Below are positions 36,793-46,179 of a stretch of DNA of 64,000 nt, in pieces (the stretch's first letter is position 1; the number at the start of each line of letters is the position of its first letter). The notes beneath the pieces are model-generated. The model searched no databases. It was not told the origin of the DNA and worked only from the letters and a program-made list of their open reading frames with translations. Source of the stretch: Ancylobacter sp. IITR112 (GTDB taxonomy: Bacteria > Pseudomonadota > Alphaproteobacteria > Rhizobiales > Xanthobacteraceae); the NCBI RefSeq assembly GCF_041415945.1, contig NZ_JBGCUS010000001.1, positions 868,001-932,000 on the forward strand, read 5' to 3'. The position numbers were made by a program, and so were the translations under genes.

Positions 36793-38997
36793 TCATGATC
36801 GCAGTCTGAGATAGACCTGCGGTAACCTCTGAGGAAGCTCGTCCGGCGAGGAGATCGCCATCGACCACTTCCGTCCGAATATCCGTTCTGCGGCGGAGGC
36901 CGCGACGGACTCCAGTGTCACGCAAAAGACATCCATGCCGTCCCGCTTCAGCTCCTGCACCGCAGTCCGCGCATCTTCCACAAGATAGGCCTTATCATCG
37001 ACGTCAATGTCGGACGGTTCGCCATCGGTCACGATGAGAAGGAGGCGCCGATAGGAACTCCGTCTGCGCAGTTCCTGACCGCCGTGCCGGATCACCGGCC
37101 CGAGGCGTGTCGAGAAATCGCCCTTCAGTCCCGCAAGCCGGCCGATGCAATCTTCGTCGAACGGCTGATCGAAATCCTTTATTCGATTATAGCGAATGTC
37201 TTCGCGCGTATTCGAGCAGAAGGCCGCGACCGCAAACGGGTCGCCCAGGCTTTCCATCGCGCGGGCCATAAAGGAGGCGGCAAGTCGTTCGACTTCGAGC
37301 ACACTCGTCGCGGTTCCGCGGATCGGATCATTGGTCGAGCGCGACACGTCGATCATGAGCAGGACGGAAATGTCGCGGGAGCGACGTTCATAGCGGCCGT
37401 ATACCCTCGTGTCCGGGATCTCACCGGCCCGCCGGGAGACCATGGCGGCGATGGCAGCGTCGACGTCGAGATATTCGCCGTCCGGCTGCCGCTTCACCCG
37501 CTCCTGGCGGCTGATGCTCACCGATCTCATCAGCGCCGAGAGCCGCTCCACGAGGTCGGAGCGCGTGTCCCTGAGCACAGCGATGGCGGCGGGGGACCCG
37601 ATTCCGGTACAGATCTCCCGCACCGTGCACCAAGCGGGGCGGAAATGCCCACTCATATGATCGTATTCCGGATAGCGGGCCGACACGAGCCCTTCGTCGC
37701 CGGAAGACTGCCGGATCCGTCCCGCCGACTGGCGGGTCTGGGAATCTTGTTCGCTCCGGCCATCTTCGCCTTCCTGCCGATTCATCACCGCCCCGCCGAC
37801 CACCGCATCCATTTCGAAGGGCGGTTGATCAGCCTCGTCGCCGAAGTCCCAGAGGCCGAGATTGTCGTCCCGGTAAGCGGGCTGGACGACATAGGATCTC
37901 GCATCGAACTGAAGGCGCATCTGGCCGATATCGTTTCCAAGGATCCCTCCGATCCGGCGGCTCAATTGCTGGTCGGCGATGTCGTGTGCCACGGCCTCCT
38001 CGAACAGTCGACGGCCCTTGTCCACCCAGCCATGCGGGTCGGCGTAGTGCTCGTCGATGAGGGCGCGCGACAGACGCGCCATCAAGGCGATGGCGGTCGG
38101 CATCCCGTCCGCCCGGGCGACATGAAATCGTCCCAGAAGACGGCGGAGTCCCGGCATCACGGCGAACGCCTGGCGTTCGACACGGGCATCCTCGATCAGA
38201 GAGGTCAGGGCAATCTGCAGGGGCTGCAACCCGGAGGCCGGAAAGGCGGCCCGGGTGAAGCAATAGTGCGCACCGATGTGAGCCAGCGTCGCCCGGTAGA
38301 GGTCCTTCTGGTCATCAGCACTGAAACCGGCGAACGACGCTGGCAGGCGGATACCGCCCCCTCCAAAACCGGCCCGTCGACGCAGATGCTCTGGCGCGTC
38401 AGCCGGGACTTCAACCAGAGGCGGATTGAGCCCCCAAAGCGCAGCAAGATAAGCATTGAGACCGGGGCGACGGTCGGCAAGGCTGACGGCGTCGCCCCGG
38501 TCGAGCCACGTCAGCCCCTCCCGACTGGCAAGAGCAAAGAACGCCCGGCCTCGTTGCAAATCCGCATGGGCGATGCTGAGGCCCATGCGGACATAAGCGA
38601 TAAAGGCCGCACAATCCAGGACGCGGAGCAACCGGGACGTGCGCTCCAAAAGCAGCGGCACGCAAGCAGGAGACTTCTTCGCGGCGAACTCCACCATCTC
38701 CAGCCAACTGACGAACTCCTTGGGCTTCGTCAGCAGCTCCGCCGCCTCAGCCGCAGACGCCGACAAGAGAGCTGCGGCCCTCCGCCCGCTTCTGATGGCG
38801 ACATGGGATATCGATCCGGCCAGATCGACGGCCGCCGCCGGGCCGACACGACGCCAGAGAACGGGGCCCGCCACCTTGTAGGCGTTATGGACGTCCTGGC
38901 CATAGCCGGCCTGCTCGATGCGTCTCAGGGCAGCCTGCCAGCGCTGCTGCCAGTCCAGCTCGGCCGTGACTTCGGGCTTTTTTGCTTTCCAGGTCAT
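36793..38997 (-). CDS. VWA-domain protein (NorD/CbbO-like), amidase-operon copy
   Basis: A 734-aa protein with a helical N-terminal two-thirds and a C-terminal VWA domain. The MIDAS motif DVSRST starts at residue 550 and VTDGEPSDIDVDD lies further on. LIEDARVERQAFAVMPGL in the middle matches the paralogue at 31615. It is transcribed after the AAA+ gene at 39009, whose stop codon lies 12 bp upstream of the ATG at 38997. The longer frame to 39018 would need a TTG. It is the last gene of the amide operon and converges on selO, 112 bp apart. Probable role: partner of the AAA+ ATPase in activating or assembling a client enzyme. Confidence 0.85.
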   Translation of the reverse strand: MTWKAKKPEVTAELDWQQRWQAALRRIEQAGYGQDVHNAYKVAGPVLWRRVGPAAAVDLAGSISHVAIRSGRRAAALLSASAAEAAELLTKPKEFVSWLEMVEFAAKKSPACVPLLLERTSRLLRVLDCAAFIAYVRMGLSIAHADLQRGRAFFALASREGLTWLDRGDAVSLADRRPGLNAYLAALWGLNPPLVEVPADAPEHLRRRAGFGGGGIRLPASFAGFSADDQKDLYRATLAHIGAHYCFTRAAFPASGLQPLQIALTSLIEDARVERQAFAVMPGLRRLLGRFHVARADGMPTAIALMARLSRALIDEHYADPHGWVDKGRRLFEEAVAHDIADQQLSRRIGGILGNDIGQMRLQFDARSYVVQPAYRDDNLGLWDFGDEADQPPFEMDAVVGGAVMNRQEGEDGRSEQDSQTRQSAGRIRQSSGDEGLVSARYPEYDHMSGHFRPAWCTVREICTGIGSPAAIAVLRDTRSDLVERLSALMRSVSISRQERVKRQPDGEYLDVDAAIAAMVSRRAGEIPDTRVYGRYERRSRDISVLLMIDVSRSTNDPIRGTATSVLEVERLAASFMARAMESLGDPFAVAAFCSNTREDIRYNRIKDFDQPFDEDCIGRLAGLKGDFSTRLGPVIRHGGQELRRRSSYRRLLLIVTDGEPSDIDVDDKAYLVEDARTAVQELKRDGMDVFCVTLESVAASAAERIFGRKWSMAISSPDELPQRLPQVYLRLRS

Positions 38998-39008
38998 TGC
39001 GCATCTCG

Positions 39009-39815
39009 TCAGAGGCAAGCATCGATCGCCCCGGTCAGAGCATCGCGTATGTCTGCATCGTCTGTAATCGGAACCACCATGGCGAACTGGCAGGCCCGGG
39101 CAGGCGGAACGCCTTTGGCGATCAACCGGCCTGCGTTGATCAACATCCGCGTCGAGGTGCCCTCATCCAGACCCTTTCCGCGCAGATTCCTCGATCGTTC
39201 GGCAATGCGCACCAGTTTGGCGGCCATTTCCAGGTCGATCCCGGCCTCGCGGCCGACAATCTCCGCCTCAATCGTCAAATCGGGATACGAAAAGGCGATG
39301 GCGCCGAAGCGCTGCTTCGTCGATTCCTTCAGATCCTTCAGGACGCTCTGGTATCCAGGATTGTAAGAGATAACCACCTGGAAGTCGGGGTGGGCGACGA
39401 CCACCTCGTTCTTCTTCTCGAGAGGCAGAATGCGGCGGTCGTCGGTCAGCGAGTGGATGACGACGGTCGTGTCCTGGCGAGCCTCGACGATCTCGTCGAG
39501 ATAACAGATCGCGCCGTGCCTTACGGCCAGCGTCAGCGGTCCGTCATGCCAGACAGTGCCGTCCGCATCGAGAAGATAGCGGCCGACCAGATCGGAGGCC
39601 GTCATGTCCTCGTGGCAGGAGACAGTGATCAGCGGGCGACCGAGGCGCCAAGCCATGTGTTCGACGAACCGCGTCTTGCCGCATCCCGTCGGACCCTTCA
39701 GCATGACGGGCGTTCGGCTGTCGTAAGCTGCCTCAAACAGCTCGATCTCATGCGCCACGCTTCGATAGTATGGCTCATCCGCGATGCGGTACGCGTCCAT
39801 CATCGGCTCAAGCAT
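39009..39815 (-). CDS. MoxR-class AAA+ ATPase (NorQ/CbbQ-like), amidase-operon copy
   Basis: A protein of about 268 aa: Walker [20 protein letters not shown], Walker [14 protein letters not shown], and sensor region [18 protein letters not shown]. It is a clear paralogue of the ATPase at 30803, including DEPYYRSxxxExELF before the Walker motif. The start is uncertain: ATG at 39815, 39803 or 39863 are all in frame; 39815 is chosen by comparison of length with the paralogue. It lies 117 bp after amiE. Pseudomonas aeruginosa amidase operons also carry an ATPase gene (amiB) after amiE, so an ATPase in this position is a known theme, here with an added VWA partner. Confidence 0.87.
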   Translation of the reverse strand: MLEPMMDAYRIADEPYYRSVAHEIELFEAAYDSRTPVMLKGPTGCGKTRFVEHMAWRLGRPLITVSCHEDMTASDLVGRYLLDADGTVWHDGPLTLAVRHGAICYLDEIVEARQDTTVVIHSLTDDRRILPLEKKNEVVVAHPDFQVVISYNPGYQSVLKDLKESTKQRFGAIAFSYPDLTIEAEIVGREAGIDLEMAAKLVRIAERSRNLRGKGLDEGTSTRMLINAGRLIAKGVPPARACQFAMVVPITDDADIRDALTGAIDACL

Positions 39816-39932
39816 CCCCGTTGTCTCATGGCAAGCTTCAATCGGCTGCGGGCATCGAGCCACCGCCCTTCGAACGGCGGCTGATCCCTGGAGCTTCCGG
39901 CGCCGGAGCGCTGGAAGCTCCTCATCCGCACT

Positions 39933-40967
39933 TCAGCGATGCGTTGAGCCGTTCGGAAGCCCTTCGATCGGGCACTCGTCCGTACCGACTGTCGATCGCG
40001 TGAAGGCCTCGACCATCTCGCGGGCTGCGTCAGGGTCGTTCACCCACTTGGCATAGAAACTATACGGGCATGCGGCAGCGCCCTTGTCGCCGTCGCCGGA
40101 GTTGATCATCCCCGTGTAGCCGCGGTGGAGCAGCTTAAAGAGATGGTTCTGGGATTGCCCGTTCTTGCGGGCATCGCGAATGGCCGACACGGAGAGCTGG
40201 GCGTACTGGATGCCGTATTCCTCGGTGCCGCATTCCCCGAGCGTGCGGCCGTCGAAGCCGACGATCGCCGAATGGCCGAAGTAGGAATAGACGCCGTCAA
40301 AGCCGGCGGCATTTGCCACCGCCACATAGACGTTGTTGGCCCAGGCCATGGACTTGGAAATCTGCACCTGCTGCTCCTTGGCGGGGTACATATACCCTTG
40401 GCAGCGGACGATGAGCTCGGCCCCGCGCATGGCGCAATCGCGCCAGATCTCCGGATAGTTGCCGTCGTCACAGATGATCAGGCTGATCTTCATGCCCTTC
40501 GGCCCGTCGGACACGTAGGTGCAGTCGCCCGGATACCAGCCCTCGATGGGAACCCACGGCATGATCTTACGATACTTCTGAACGATCTCACCCTTGTTGT
40601 TCATGAGGATGAGCGTGTTGTAGGGTGCCTTGTTGGGATGTTCCTCATGCCGCTCGCCCGTCAGCGAAAAGACGCCCCAGACATTGGCCTTCTTGCAGGC
40701 TTCGGCGAAGATCGCCGTCTCCTCACCCGGGACCTGTGAGGCGGTCTCGTACATCTCCTTGGAATCATACATAATTCCATGGGTTGAGTACTCCGGGAAT
40801 ATGACGAGATCCATACCGGGCAGACCGACCTTCATCCCCTCAATCATGGAGACGATGGCTCGGGCGTTCTCAAGAACTTCTTCTTTGGTATGCAGCCGGG
40901 GCATCTTGTAATTGACGACAGCGACGCCGACGGTGTCATTGCTGCTAGTAATGTCTCCATGAAACAT
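39933..40967 (-). CDS. amiE: Aliphatic amidase (nitrilase superfamily)
   Basis: A 344-aa enzyme nearly collinear with P. aeruginosa AmiE (346 aa). It hydrolyses short-chain amides (acetamide, propionamide) to the acid and ammonia. The catalytic triad is visible: Glu in [11 protein letters not shown], Lys in [16 protein letters not shown], and Cys in [17 protein letters not shown] (Cys166 in Pseudomonas numbering). The start at 40967 ([17 protein letters not shown]) has an AAGGAGAACTGTC ribosome-binding site and matches the family N-terminus; the open frame continuing upstream to 41435 is the untranslated leader. Formamidase (AmiF) is the nearest alternative, but the N-terminus and C-terminus fit AmiE. 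The leader terminator at 41292 implies antitermination control by AmiR. Confidence 0.95.
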   Translation of the reverse strand: MFHGDITSSNDTVGVAVVNYKMPRLHTKEEVLENARAIVSMIEGMKVGLPGMDLVIFPEYSTHGIMYDSKEMYETASQVPGEETAIFAEACKKANVWGVFSLTGERHEEHPNKAPYNTLILMNNKGEIVQKYRKIMPWVPIEGWYPGDCTYVSDGPKGMKISLIICDDGNYPEIWRDCAMRGAELIVRCQGYMYPAKEQQVQISKSMAWANNVYVAVANAAGFDGVYSYFGHSAIVGFDGRTLGECGTEEYGIQYAQLSVSAIRDARKNGQSQNHLFKLLHRGYTGMINSGDGDKGAAACPYSFYAKWVNDPDAAREMVEAFTRSTVGTDECPIEGLPNGSTHR

Positions 40968-41490
40968 GACAGTTCTCCTTTTGGTCTTACACTTGCGGAA
41001 CGATAGGAAGGAAAAAGGCAACACCGTCGAAGGACGTTGAGAGACAAGCTCCACAGTGTCGGAAACGTTTTTGAGAAACGACGCACACCGTCGTGACCGC
41101 ATTTGCTGCAGTGGCGCCCATGCCAATGGGCAAGGCGAGGCGCAGATGTAAAGCGCGCCATGCCGCAAGCCAAAGACGACCTCGGGGATGTGTTCCACGC
41201 TCTTCAGGAGATATCCGCGCAAGAGTGCGCTTGTAACTTTCTGGATATTTCGACTTAGAGGTGCTTTTCGCCACTTGTTTGATCCATCGACAAAAAACGG
41301 CCGCAGTCCGCCGGATGGCAGATCATGTGGAGGCCGTTTTGCCTCATGAGATTGTGGGAGCGGCTTGCTCAGCCGAGAGATGCCGCCATGATGCGGCCGA
41401 TAGATAAACCCCCGCCTTCGCGCTCGCGAAAACAAGGGTTATACCGGAAATGTCAGAACGGCCCTGTTGCCGTACGTTATACTTAAATTG
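40968..41490 (-). promoter_or_regulatory. Long amiE leader with candidate antitermination elements
   Basis: The 523 bp between amiR and amiE contain, in transcript order on the minus strand: hairpin GCCGC-ATCATG-GCGGC (41397-41382) with a six-base loop, hairpin CGGCT-GAGCA-AGCCG (41375-41361), then the terminator at 41340-41292. ANTAR proteins such as AmiR bind tandem small hairpins to prevent terminator formation; the loop bases here do not match the published ANTAR loop consensus well, so the assignment is tentative. A 95-codon GTG-initiated frame (41274-40987, [18 protein letters not shown]) sits between terminator and amiE without a clear ribosome-binding site; it could be a small leader protein, low confidence. 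Confidence 0.5.
41292..41340 (-). terminator. Intrinsic terminator in the amiE leader
   Basis: On the minus strand AAAACGGCC (from 41340) pairs with GGCCGTTTT, and the run continues as TTTTTT. It lies 325 bp upstream of amiE and downstream of amiR, exactly the arrangement needed for antitermination of amidase expression by AmiR. Confidence 0.75.
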
Positions 41491-42168
41491 CTAACTTAGA
41501 AGTTCGAAGCTGTCAATCACGGTCGACGCCACGGCCCCGATTGTCACGCGCTTCTCCATGGCCCGCGTGCGCAGAAAGCTGTAAGCTTCTTCATCGCTTA
41601 TGTTTTTCGTGCGCACTAAGAGTGATTTCGCCCGCTCGACGAGGCGTGTTGTACGGAGGCTATCGTCCAGCTTGTCGATGCGCCCCCGAAGGCGGCGTTC
41701 GTATTGGAAGCTTTCGCGGGCAAGCATCAGTACGGTCTGGATCATCCTCGACGTCGCGGGAAAGTACAACATACCATGGCCCGCGCAGTTATGAATTAGC
41801 TCCAGGTTCAGCGGAAGCTTGCCATCGTCCACGAGCACAAGTGCCGACGAGGGTTCACCCGGGACCCAAGGTATGCGCTGCGGCAAATCTTCCGACACCA
41901 AGCAAAAAATAACATCATACTGAAGCGGCAGCTGCGCCGGCAGCGGCCAGATATGCCGCACGACAGCCCGCAATCTTTGGAGTTCACGAATAAGAAATTC
42001 GCCATTGTCATCGCGGTCAACAAACACGGCGACATTGAGTTCGGTAGAGCGACCGCCCTGCCGACGCGGTTCGCCTGCGCCCACCCGACCAGATGAACGA
42101 TGGGCGCCTGATCCAGACTCCAAGTTTTGATCGTGATACGCGGCGGCGCCCCTCTGCTCATCCTTCAA
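41491..42168 (-). CDS. amiR: ANTAR-domain antiterminator AmiR
   Basis: A 225-aa protein with a pseudo-receiver domain (TELNVAVFVDRDDNGEFLIRELQRL, YDVIFCLVSED) that lacks a proper phospho-acceptor pocket, a coiled-coil stretch (RRLRGRIDKLDDSLRTTRLVERAKSLL) and a C-terminal ANTAR RNA-binding domain (SDEEAYSFLRTRAMEKRVTIGAVASTVIDS). In Pseudomonas AmiR binds the amidase leader RNA and allows read-through; AmiC holds it inactive without amide. The gene lies between amiC and amiE on the same strand, and a terminator stands in the leader it precedes. The start at 42168 is tentative; the first 45 residues are low-complexity and a later start is possible. Confidence 0.88.
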   Translation of the reverse strand: MKDEQRGAAAYHDQNLESGSGAHRSSGRVGAGEPRRQGGRSTELNVAVFVDRDDNGEFLIRELQRLRAVVRHIWPLPAQLPLQYDVIFCLVSEDLPQRIPWVPGEPSSALVLVDDGKLPLNLELIHNCAGHGMLYFPATSRMIQTVLMLARESFQYERRLRGRIDKLDDSLRTTRLVERAKSLLVRTKNISDEEAYSFLRTRAMEKRVTIGAVASTVIDSFELLS

Positions 42169-43178
42169 ATCGGCCCCCCAAGCGACTCATTTCATGCTCC
42201 CCGCACTGCACAATTGCTTGTAATCCTCTCATCGATCGTGGCCGAAACCGTGACTGACCAGGTAAGGGTCAGCCTTAACGTTGGTCGGAGACTGATAAAC
42301 GATGTCAAATTGCCCCTGACGGTTGGCCCTCCCGATCCGGGCCCAGACGTCGGCATGCCCCCACAAAGGATTGATCGATACAGCTCCCTGCGGCGCGTTG
42401 AACTCCGCGCCCATGACTGAATTGCGCAGAAGTGACGTTTCCAGCGAGTTAGTCCGCTCAAGCGCACGGGCAAAAAGGTTAACCTGGAAATAGGAAGCCT
42501 CCAAACACATGTTGGTCGGCTCATCGTCACCGTACCGTTCACGATATCGACTGACGAACCTACTGTTCCTCTCGGTCTGAACACCTTGAAAGTATGAAGC
42601 CGCCGTGTAATGCCCCTCCCCGACGTCGAACCCCATGGCGCGTATTTCAGCTTCTGTCGTCGTCAAGCTCGCGATCGGGACGCATTTCGGATTGAGCCCG
42701 AAATCGTGATAGGTCTGGTAGAGAAATGTTGTCGACTCCCCGACCACCGTCGAAAAAATGACGTCAGGCTGCGCATCTGCGATGTCTCGCAGGACCGGCA
42801 TGAACTCGCTGCGCTTGGATTCCAACTTAAGATACATCTCACCGACAACCGTACCACCATTACTGTGAACCAGTTCACGCATAACTCTATTTGATTCGCG
42901 CGGATAAATATAATCCGATCCAACAAAATAAAAACGCCTTCCAAAATTCTCCATAAGTAATTTGCAAAGCTGCACTGAGTTTTGGTTTGGCGTCGCTCCG
43001 GTGTACAAGACATTTGGCGAAAATTCGAAACCCTCATACAAAGTTGGATACCAAAGCAGTCCATTCAGGCGCTCGACAACGGGAAGAACCGCCTTCCGGC
43101 TCGCCGAGGTGTAGTGACGTTGCCCCTCATCTCTAATCCAGTTTGAAGTTCGTTCTGGCCCATTGAGAGGACCAGGAC

Positions 43179-43445
43179 ATGAGGCGCAGCCGCTTCACGG
43201 AAGAGCAGATCATCGGCATCCTGAAGGAGCACGAGGCCGGGGTGCCGGTCTCGGACCTGTGTCGCAAGCACGGGGTCAGCGACGCCAGCATCTACAAATG
43301 GAAGGCCCGTTTCGGCGGGATGGACGTGTCGGAGGCCAAACGGCTGCGAGCGCTCGAGGACGAGAACGCCAAGCTGAAGCGCATGCTCGCCGACGCCATG
43401 CTGGATAACGTCGCGCTGAAGGATCTCCTGGGAAAGAAGTGGTGA
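43179..43445 (+). CDS. IS3-family transposase OrfA
   Basis: An 88-aa DNA-binding protein with an N-terminal helix-turn-helix ([43 protein letters not shown] in the IS3/IS911 pattern) and a leucine-zipper-like helix ([30 protein letters not shown]). It overlaps orfB; the full transposase is normally made by programmed frameshifting near GGGAAAGAAG at the OrfA 3' end. Confidence 0.92.
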   Translation: MRRSRFTEEQIIGILKEHEAGVPVSDLCRKHGVSDASIYKWKARFGGMDVSEAKRLRALEDENAKLKRMLADAMLDNVALKDLLGKKW

Positions 43446-44368
43446 CGTCCGCTGCCAGGCGCAGAGCTGTCTCCCACCTCATGGAAGCCCATGGGATGAG
43501 CGAACGGCGGGCGTGTAAAGCCACCGGCTTCTGCCGCATGACCATGAGATACAGAGCCACGCGCGGGAATGACGCCTCGCTGCGTGAGCGCATGAAGGCC
43601 ATCGCCCAGGAGCGACGGCGGTTCGGGTACCGGCGTCTCCACGTCCTGCTCAGGCGGGAGGGCTTCCGGGTCAACCACAAGCGGCTGTTCCGGCTCTACC
43701 GTGAGGAACGGCTGATGGTCCGCCGGCGAGGCGGTCGCAAGCGGGCGATCGGGACACGGGCGCCGATGATGATCCCGATGCGACCGAACGAGCGCTGGTC
43801 GCTCGACTTCGTTGCCGACCAGATGACCGATGGCCGGCGCTTCCGGATGCTGGCCATCGTGGACGACTGTACCCGCGAATGCCTGGCACTGGTGGCGGAC
43901 ACGTCGCTGTCCGGGGTCCGGGTCGCTCGCGAACTCGATCGGCTGCTGGCAGAGCGCGGCCGGCCGAAGATGATCGTCAGTGACAATGGCAGCGAGTTCA
44001 CCTCCAATGCCATTCTGGGCTGGGCCGACACAGCTCGGGTCGAGTGGCACTACATCGCGCCGGGTAAGCCGATGCAGAACGGCTTCATCGAGAGCTTCAA
44101 CGGGCGCCTTCGGGACGAGCTGTTGAACGAGACGCTGTTCTCCAGCCTGTCTCACGCCAGAGCCGCTCTCGCCCGGTGGCAGCTCGACTATAACACCGCC
44201 CGGCCGCACTCGAAGCTCGGATGGCAGACGCCAACGGCCTTCGCCTCAACATTCCATCCGCGGCGGGATCAGACGCTCCGCATCATGAACGGCTCCGCGT
44301 CTGCCCCCGCCGCTCCCCACGCCCGAGAGGGCAAATCCAACCGCCAGAACGAACTCACAGTTGGATAG
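43439..44368 (+). CDS. IS3-family transposase OrfB (DDE integrase domain)
   Basis: A frame of 309 aa with an HTH_21-type segment ([18 protein letters not shown]) and the rve integrase core. The catalytic triad is complete: Asp in [13 protein letters not shown], Asp in [13 protein letters not shown], Glu in [16 protein letters not shown]. It is read by frameshift from OrfA or from its own GTG at 43439. [19 protein letters not shown] near the end is typical of the IS407 group. Confidence 0.93.
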   Translation: MVTSAARRRAVSHLMEAHGMSERRACKATGFCRMTMRYRATRGNDASLRERMKAIAQERRRFGYRRLHVLLRREGFRVNHKRLFRLYREERLMVRRRGGRKRAIGTRAPMMIPMRPNERWSLDFVADQMTDGRRFRMLAIVDDCTRECLALVADTSLSGVRVARELDRLLAERGRPKMIVSDNGSEFTSNAILGWADTARVEWHYIAPGKPMQNGFIESFNGRLRDELLNETLFSSLSHARAALARWQLDYNTARPHSKLGWQTPTAFASTFHPRRDQTLRIMNGSASAPAAPHAREGKSNRQNELTVG

Positions 44369-44668
44369 AAGTTGGGGGCAACGTCAGTAGCATCCGAATA
44401 TTGTGCTGACACCGTCGTCAACCATGAGACGTTTCGCATATTGCCCATAAGATCTCACGTCTGAACCAGGATCGTAGATGCTCGGAATAACGGGCCTACC
44501 GTTGATGCCACCAGCGTCATTAATCTCTTCGATGGCGATTAGCGTGCCTCGAAGCTGGGTTTCTTCGATTACGGACATAAAGCCAGTTCTCGAAAAGAGA
44601 ACACCGACGCGCCAGGGCTCGGAAGTCCTTTCACGGCCGTGGGAAGATCCATTTCTGCTGCTGAGCAT

Positions 44669-45024
44669 AGCGTGATCCCTACATTTGGATGCCGTAATTT
44701 GCTCTGTACCGAGATGATCATACGATATACTTCGGGTCATCTTCACGGATTCAAAAAATAGGAATAATGGATGAGGTCTGGCGAGCGGAATACGTCGGGA
44801 CCAAAGCTGACGCGGCCAGCGTCACAACACGTAGAAGAGCCGGGACAGCAGTGTCAACGGCGTATTCAAACGTCCACTCTGCATCTCACATAGACAGAAC
44901 CCGATCATTTTATTCCAAGCACCAGATGCAGCGACGGGCCGATCACCGGCTTAAGGCCCGGAAGCACCGCGCCGCCGATGCACCACTCCCCATACGGACT
45001 CTGGCCGATGCGCCCGGCCACAAC
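44669..45024. other. Intergenic region between amiC and the second cbtBA cassette
   Basis: About 355 bp that should contain the amiC promoter on the minus strand; AGGGATCACGCT precedes the amiC ATG. Open frames on the plus strand (for example 44767-45051) show no family features and no ribosome-binding site. The region ends abruptly at the 1,224-bp repeat. Confidence 0.4.
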
Positions 45025-45187
45025 CCCACAGCTGCGCTTGACAGGCGGTAGAGCCTATGCAAGTTTTTTGCCAGCAACACAGCTATCCGAAAATATCGGC
45101 ATCAACGCCCCACTGCTCTCGCCCCCTCAATGGGACGGGCCGCGTGGGGCGTTTTGCGTTGTTAGCCCGAAAACCTGGAGGATAATC

Positions 45188-45415
45188 ATGTCGACTGTCA
45201 TGCCGCAAAATGCCCAGCTTACCGGTTCGAGGGCCGCGCCCGTCGCCATTCCCCTGCGCGACGTCCTGCCCTGGGCCGTCTTCGGTGGCCTCATGATGGT
45301 TCTGGCCATCTATTTCGTCGGTGTCGAAGAAGGCGCCCTCTCACTCTTCTCGGGGTCCTACGTCCACGAATACGTGCACGACGCCCGCCACCTGCTCGGC
45401 TTCCCCTGCCACTGA
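45188..45415 (+). CDS. cbtB: CbtB, cobalt transporter small subunit (copy 2)
   Basis: Identical 75-aa protein to the copy at 25988: one membrane span and the His-rich end HEYVHDARHLLGFPCH. Same leader hairpin and CTGGAGG ribosome-binding site upstream. In this copy the downstream partners are two unknown proteins, a CobW-type GTPase and a ferredoxin, which strengthens a cobalt-handling theme. Confidence 0.9.
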   Translation: MSTVMPQNAQLTGSRAAPVAIPLRDVLPWAVFGGLMMVLAIYFVGVEEGALSLFSGSYVHEYVHDARHLLGFPCH

Positions 45416-45426
45416 GGAGTGAGAAA

Positions 45427-46179
45427 ATGGCCGGAAAACTCTTGTTCAAGGGGATGTTGGCCGGTCTGGTCGCCGGCCTTGTCATCTTCGTCTTCCTCCA
45501 CGCCTTCGGCGAATCCCAGATCGAGCACGCCATCGCCTTCGAGGAACGCATGGAGGCCGCCCAGGCGCTCCCGCAGGGCGGGCACGCCATGGCGACCGAG
45601 CCTGAACTCGTCAGCCGGCAGATCCAGGCCGGCATCGGCCTGCTCACTGGCGTCCTCGTCTATGGCGCGGGCGTCGGCGGCCTCTTCGCCATCGCCTTTG
45701 CCTTCGCCAATGGACGCCTCGGCCCTCTCAGCCCACGAAGCACGGCGATCCTCCTGGCCTGCGTCGGCCTGATCGCGGCGATCCTCGTCCCCGCGCTCAA
45801 ATATCCGCCCAATCCGCCCGCCGTCGGCAGCGGGGACACCATCAACGCCCGCACACAGCTCTACTTCGTGATGATGGCCTTCTCGCTGATCACCGCCGTG
45901 GCCTCACTTATCACAGCACGCAGACTCTGGGCTTCCCTCGGCGGCTGGCGCGCCAGCCTCCTCGCGGCAGGCGCCTATGTTGTCGCCATCGCTCTGGCAA
46001 TGGCCGCCCTGCCTTCGATCAACGAGATCCCCGAGGCCTTCCCTATCGACACGCTCCACAACTTCCGCCTCGCATCCCTGGCCGCCCACGTCATCTTCTG
46101 GACCGTTCTCGCTGCCGCCTTCGCGGCAATCCACACCAAACAAAAGCCCGCCGCGCCCCACAGCCAGGCCGTGCAATGA
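45427..46179 (+). CDS. cbtA: CbtA, cobalt transporter membrane subunit (copy 2)
   Basis: Identical 250-aa, roughly six-span protein to the copy at 26227. It starts 11 bp after cbtB. The repeat ends 69 bp after its stop codon, and the next gene starts 51 bp later with its own ribosome-binding site. Two perfect copies give the element double gene dosage for cobalt uptake. Confidence 0.9.
   Translation: MAGKLLFKGMLAGLVAGLVIFVFLHAFGESQIEHAIAFEERMEAAQALPQGGHAMATEPELVSRQIQAGIGLLTGVLVYGAGVGGLFAIAFAFANGRLGPLSPRSTAILLACVGLIAAILVPALKYPPNPPAVGSGDTINARTQLYFVMMAFSLITAVASLITARRLWASLGGWRASLLAAGAYVVAIALAMAALPSINEIPEAFPIDTLHNFRLASLAAHVIFWTVLAAAFAAIHTKQKPAAPHSQAVQ

Larger units (their letters stand above)
43115..44386 (+). 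mobile_element. IS3-family (IS407-like) insertion sequence
   Basis: The element is 1,272 bp. Its ends are imperfect inverted repeats beginning TGACGTTGCCCC at both termini, with GTTCGTTCTGGC matching again about 30 bp inside each end. It is flanked by a 4-bp target duplication GTAG (43111-43114 and 44387-44390), as usual for the IS407 group. It carries overlapping orfA and orfB on the strand opposite to the interrupted amiC gene. Both frames and both ends are intact, so it should be active. Confidence 0.92.
42229..44668 (-). pseudogene. amiC: AmiC-like amide-binding sensor, split by an IS3-family element
   Basis: The N-terminal part (44668 to 44391, MLSSRNGSSHGRERTSEPWRV through STIFGCY) and the C-terminal part (43114 to 42229, from TSASRKAVLPVVERL through YEGFEFSPN and IYPRESNRVMREL to HGFGHDR) are two halves of one periplasmic-binding-fold protein of the AmiC/amide ABC-binding type. 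The insertion falls exactly between the Tyr codon of FGCY and the next codon. Removing the IS and one GTAG copy restores the frame to FGCYTSASRKAV, matching Pseudomonas AmiC (FGCYMSHTRKAV). The mutation is therefore a clean, recent insertion. Loss of AmiC would be expected to free AmiR and make amidase expression amide-independent, unless transcription is also blocked. Confidence 0.9.

Noticed and set aside
37084..39366. 760-codon plus-strand frame opposite the amidase-operon VWA and ATPase genes
   Set aside because: It is antisense to two genes with clear MIDAS and Walker motifs.
44767..45051. 94-codon frame before the second cbtBA cassette
   Set aside because: It has no family features and no ribosome-binding site, and it crosses the repeat boundary.
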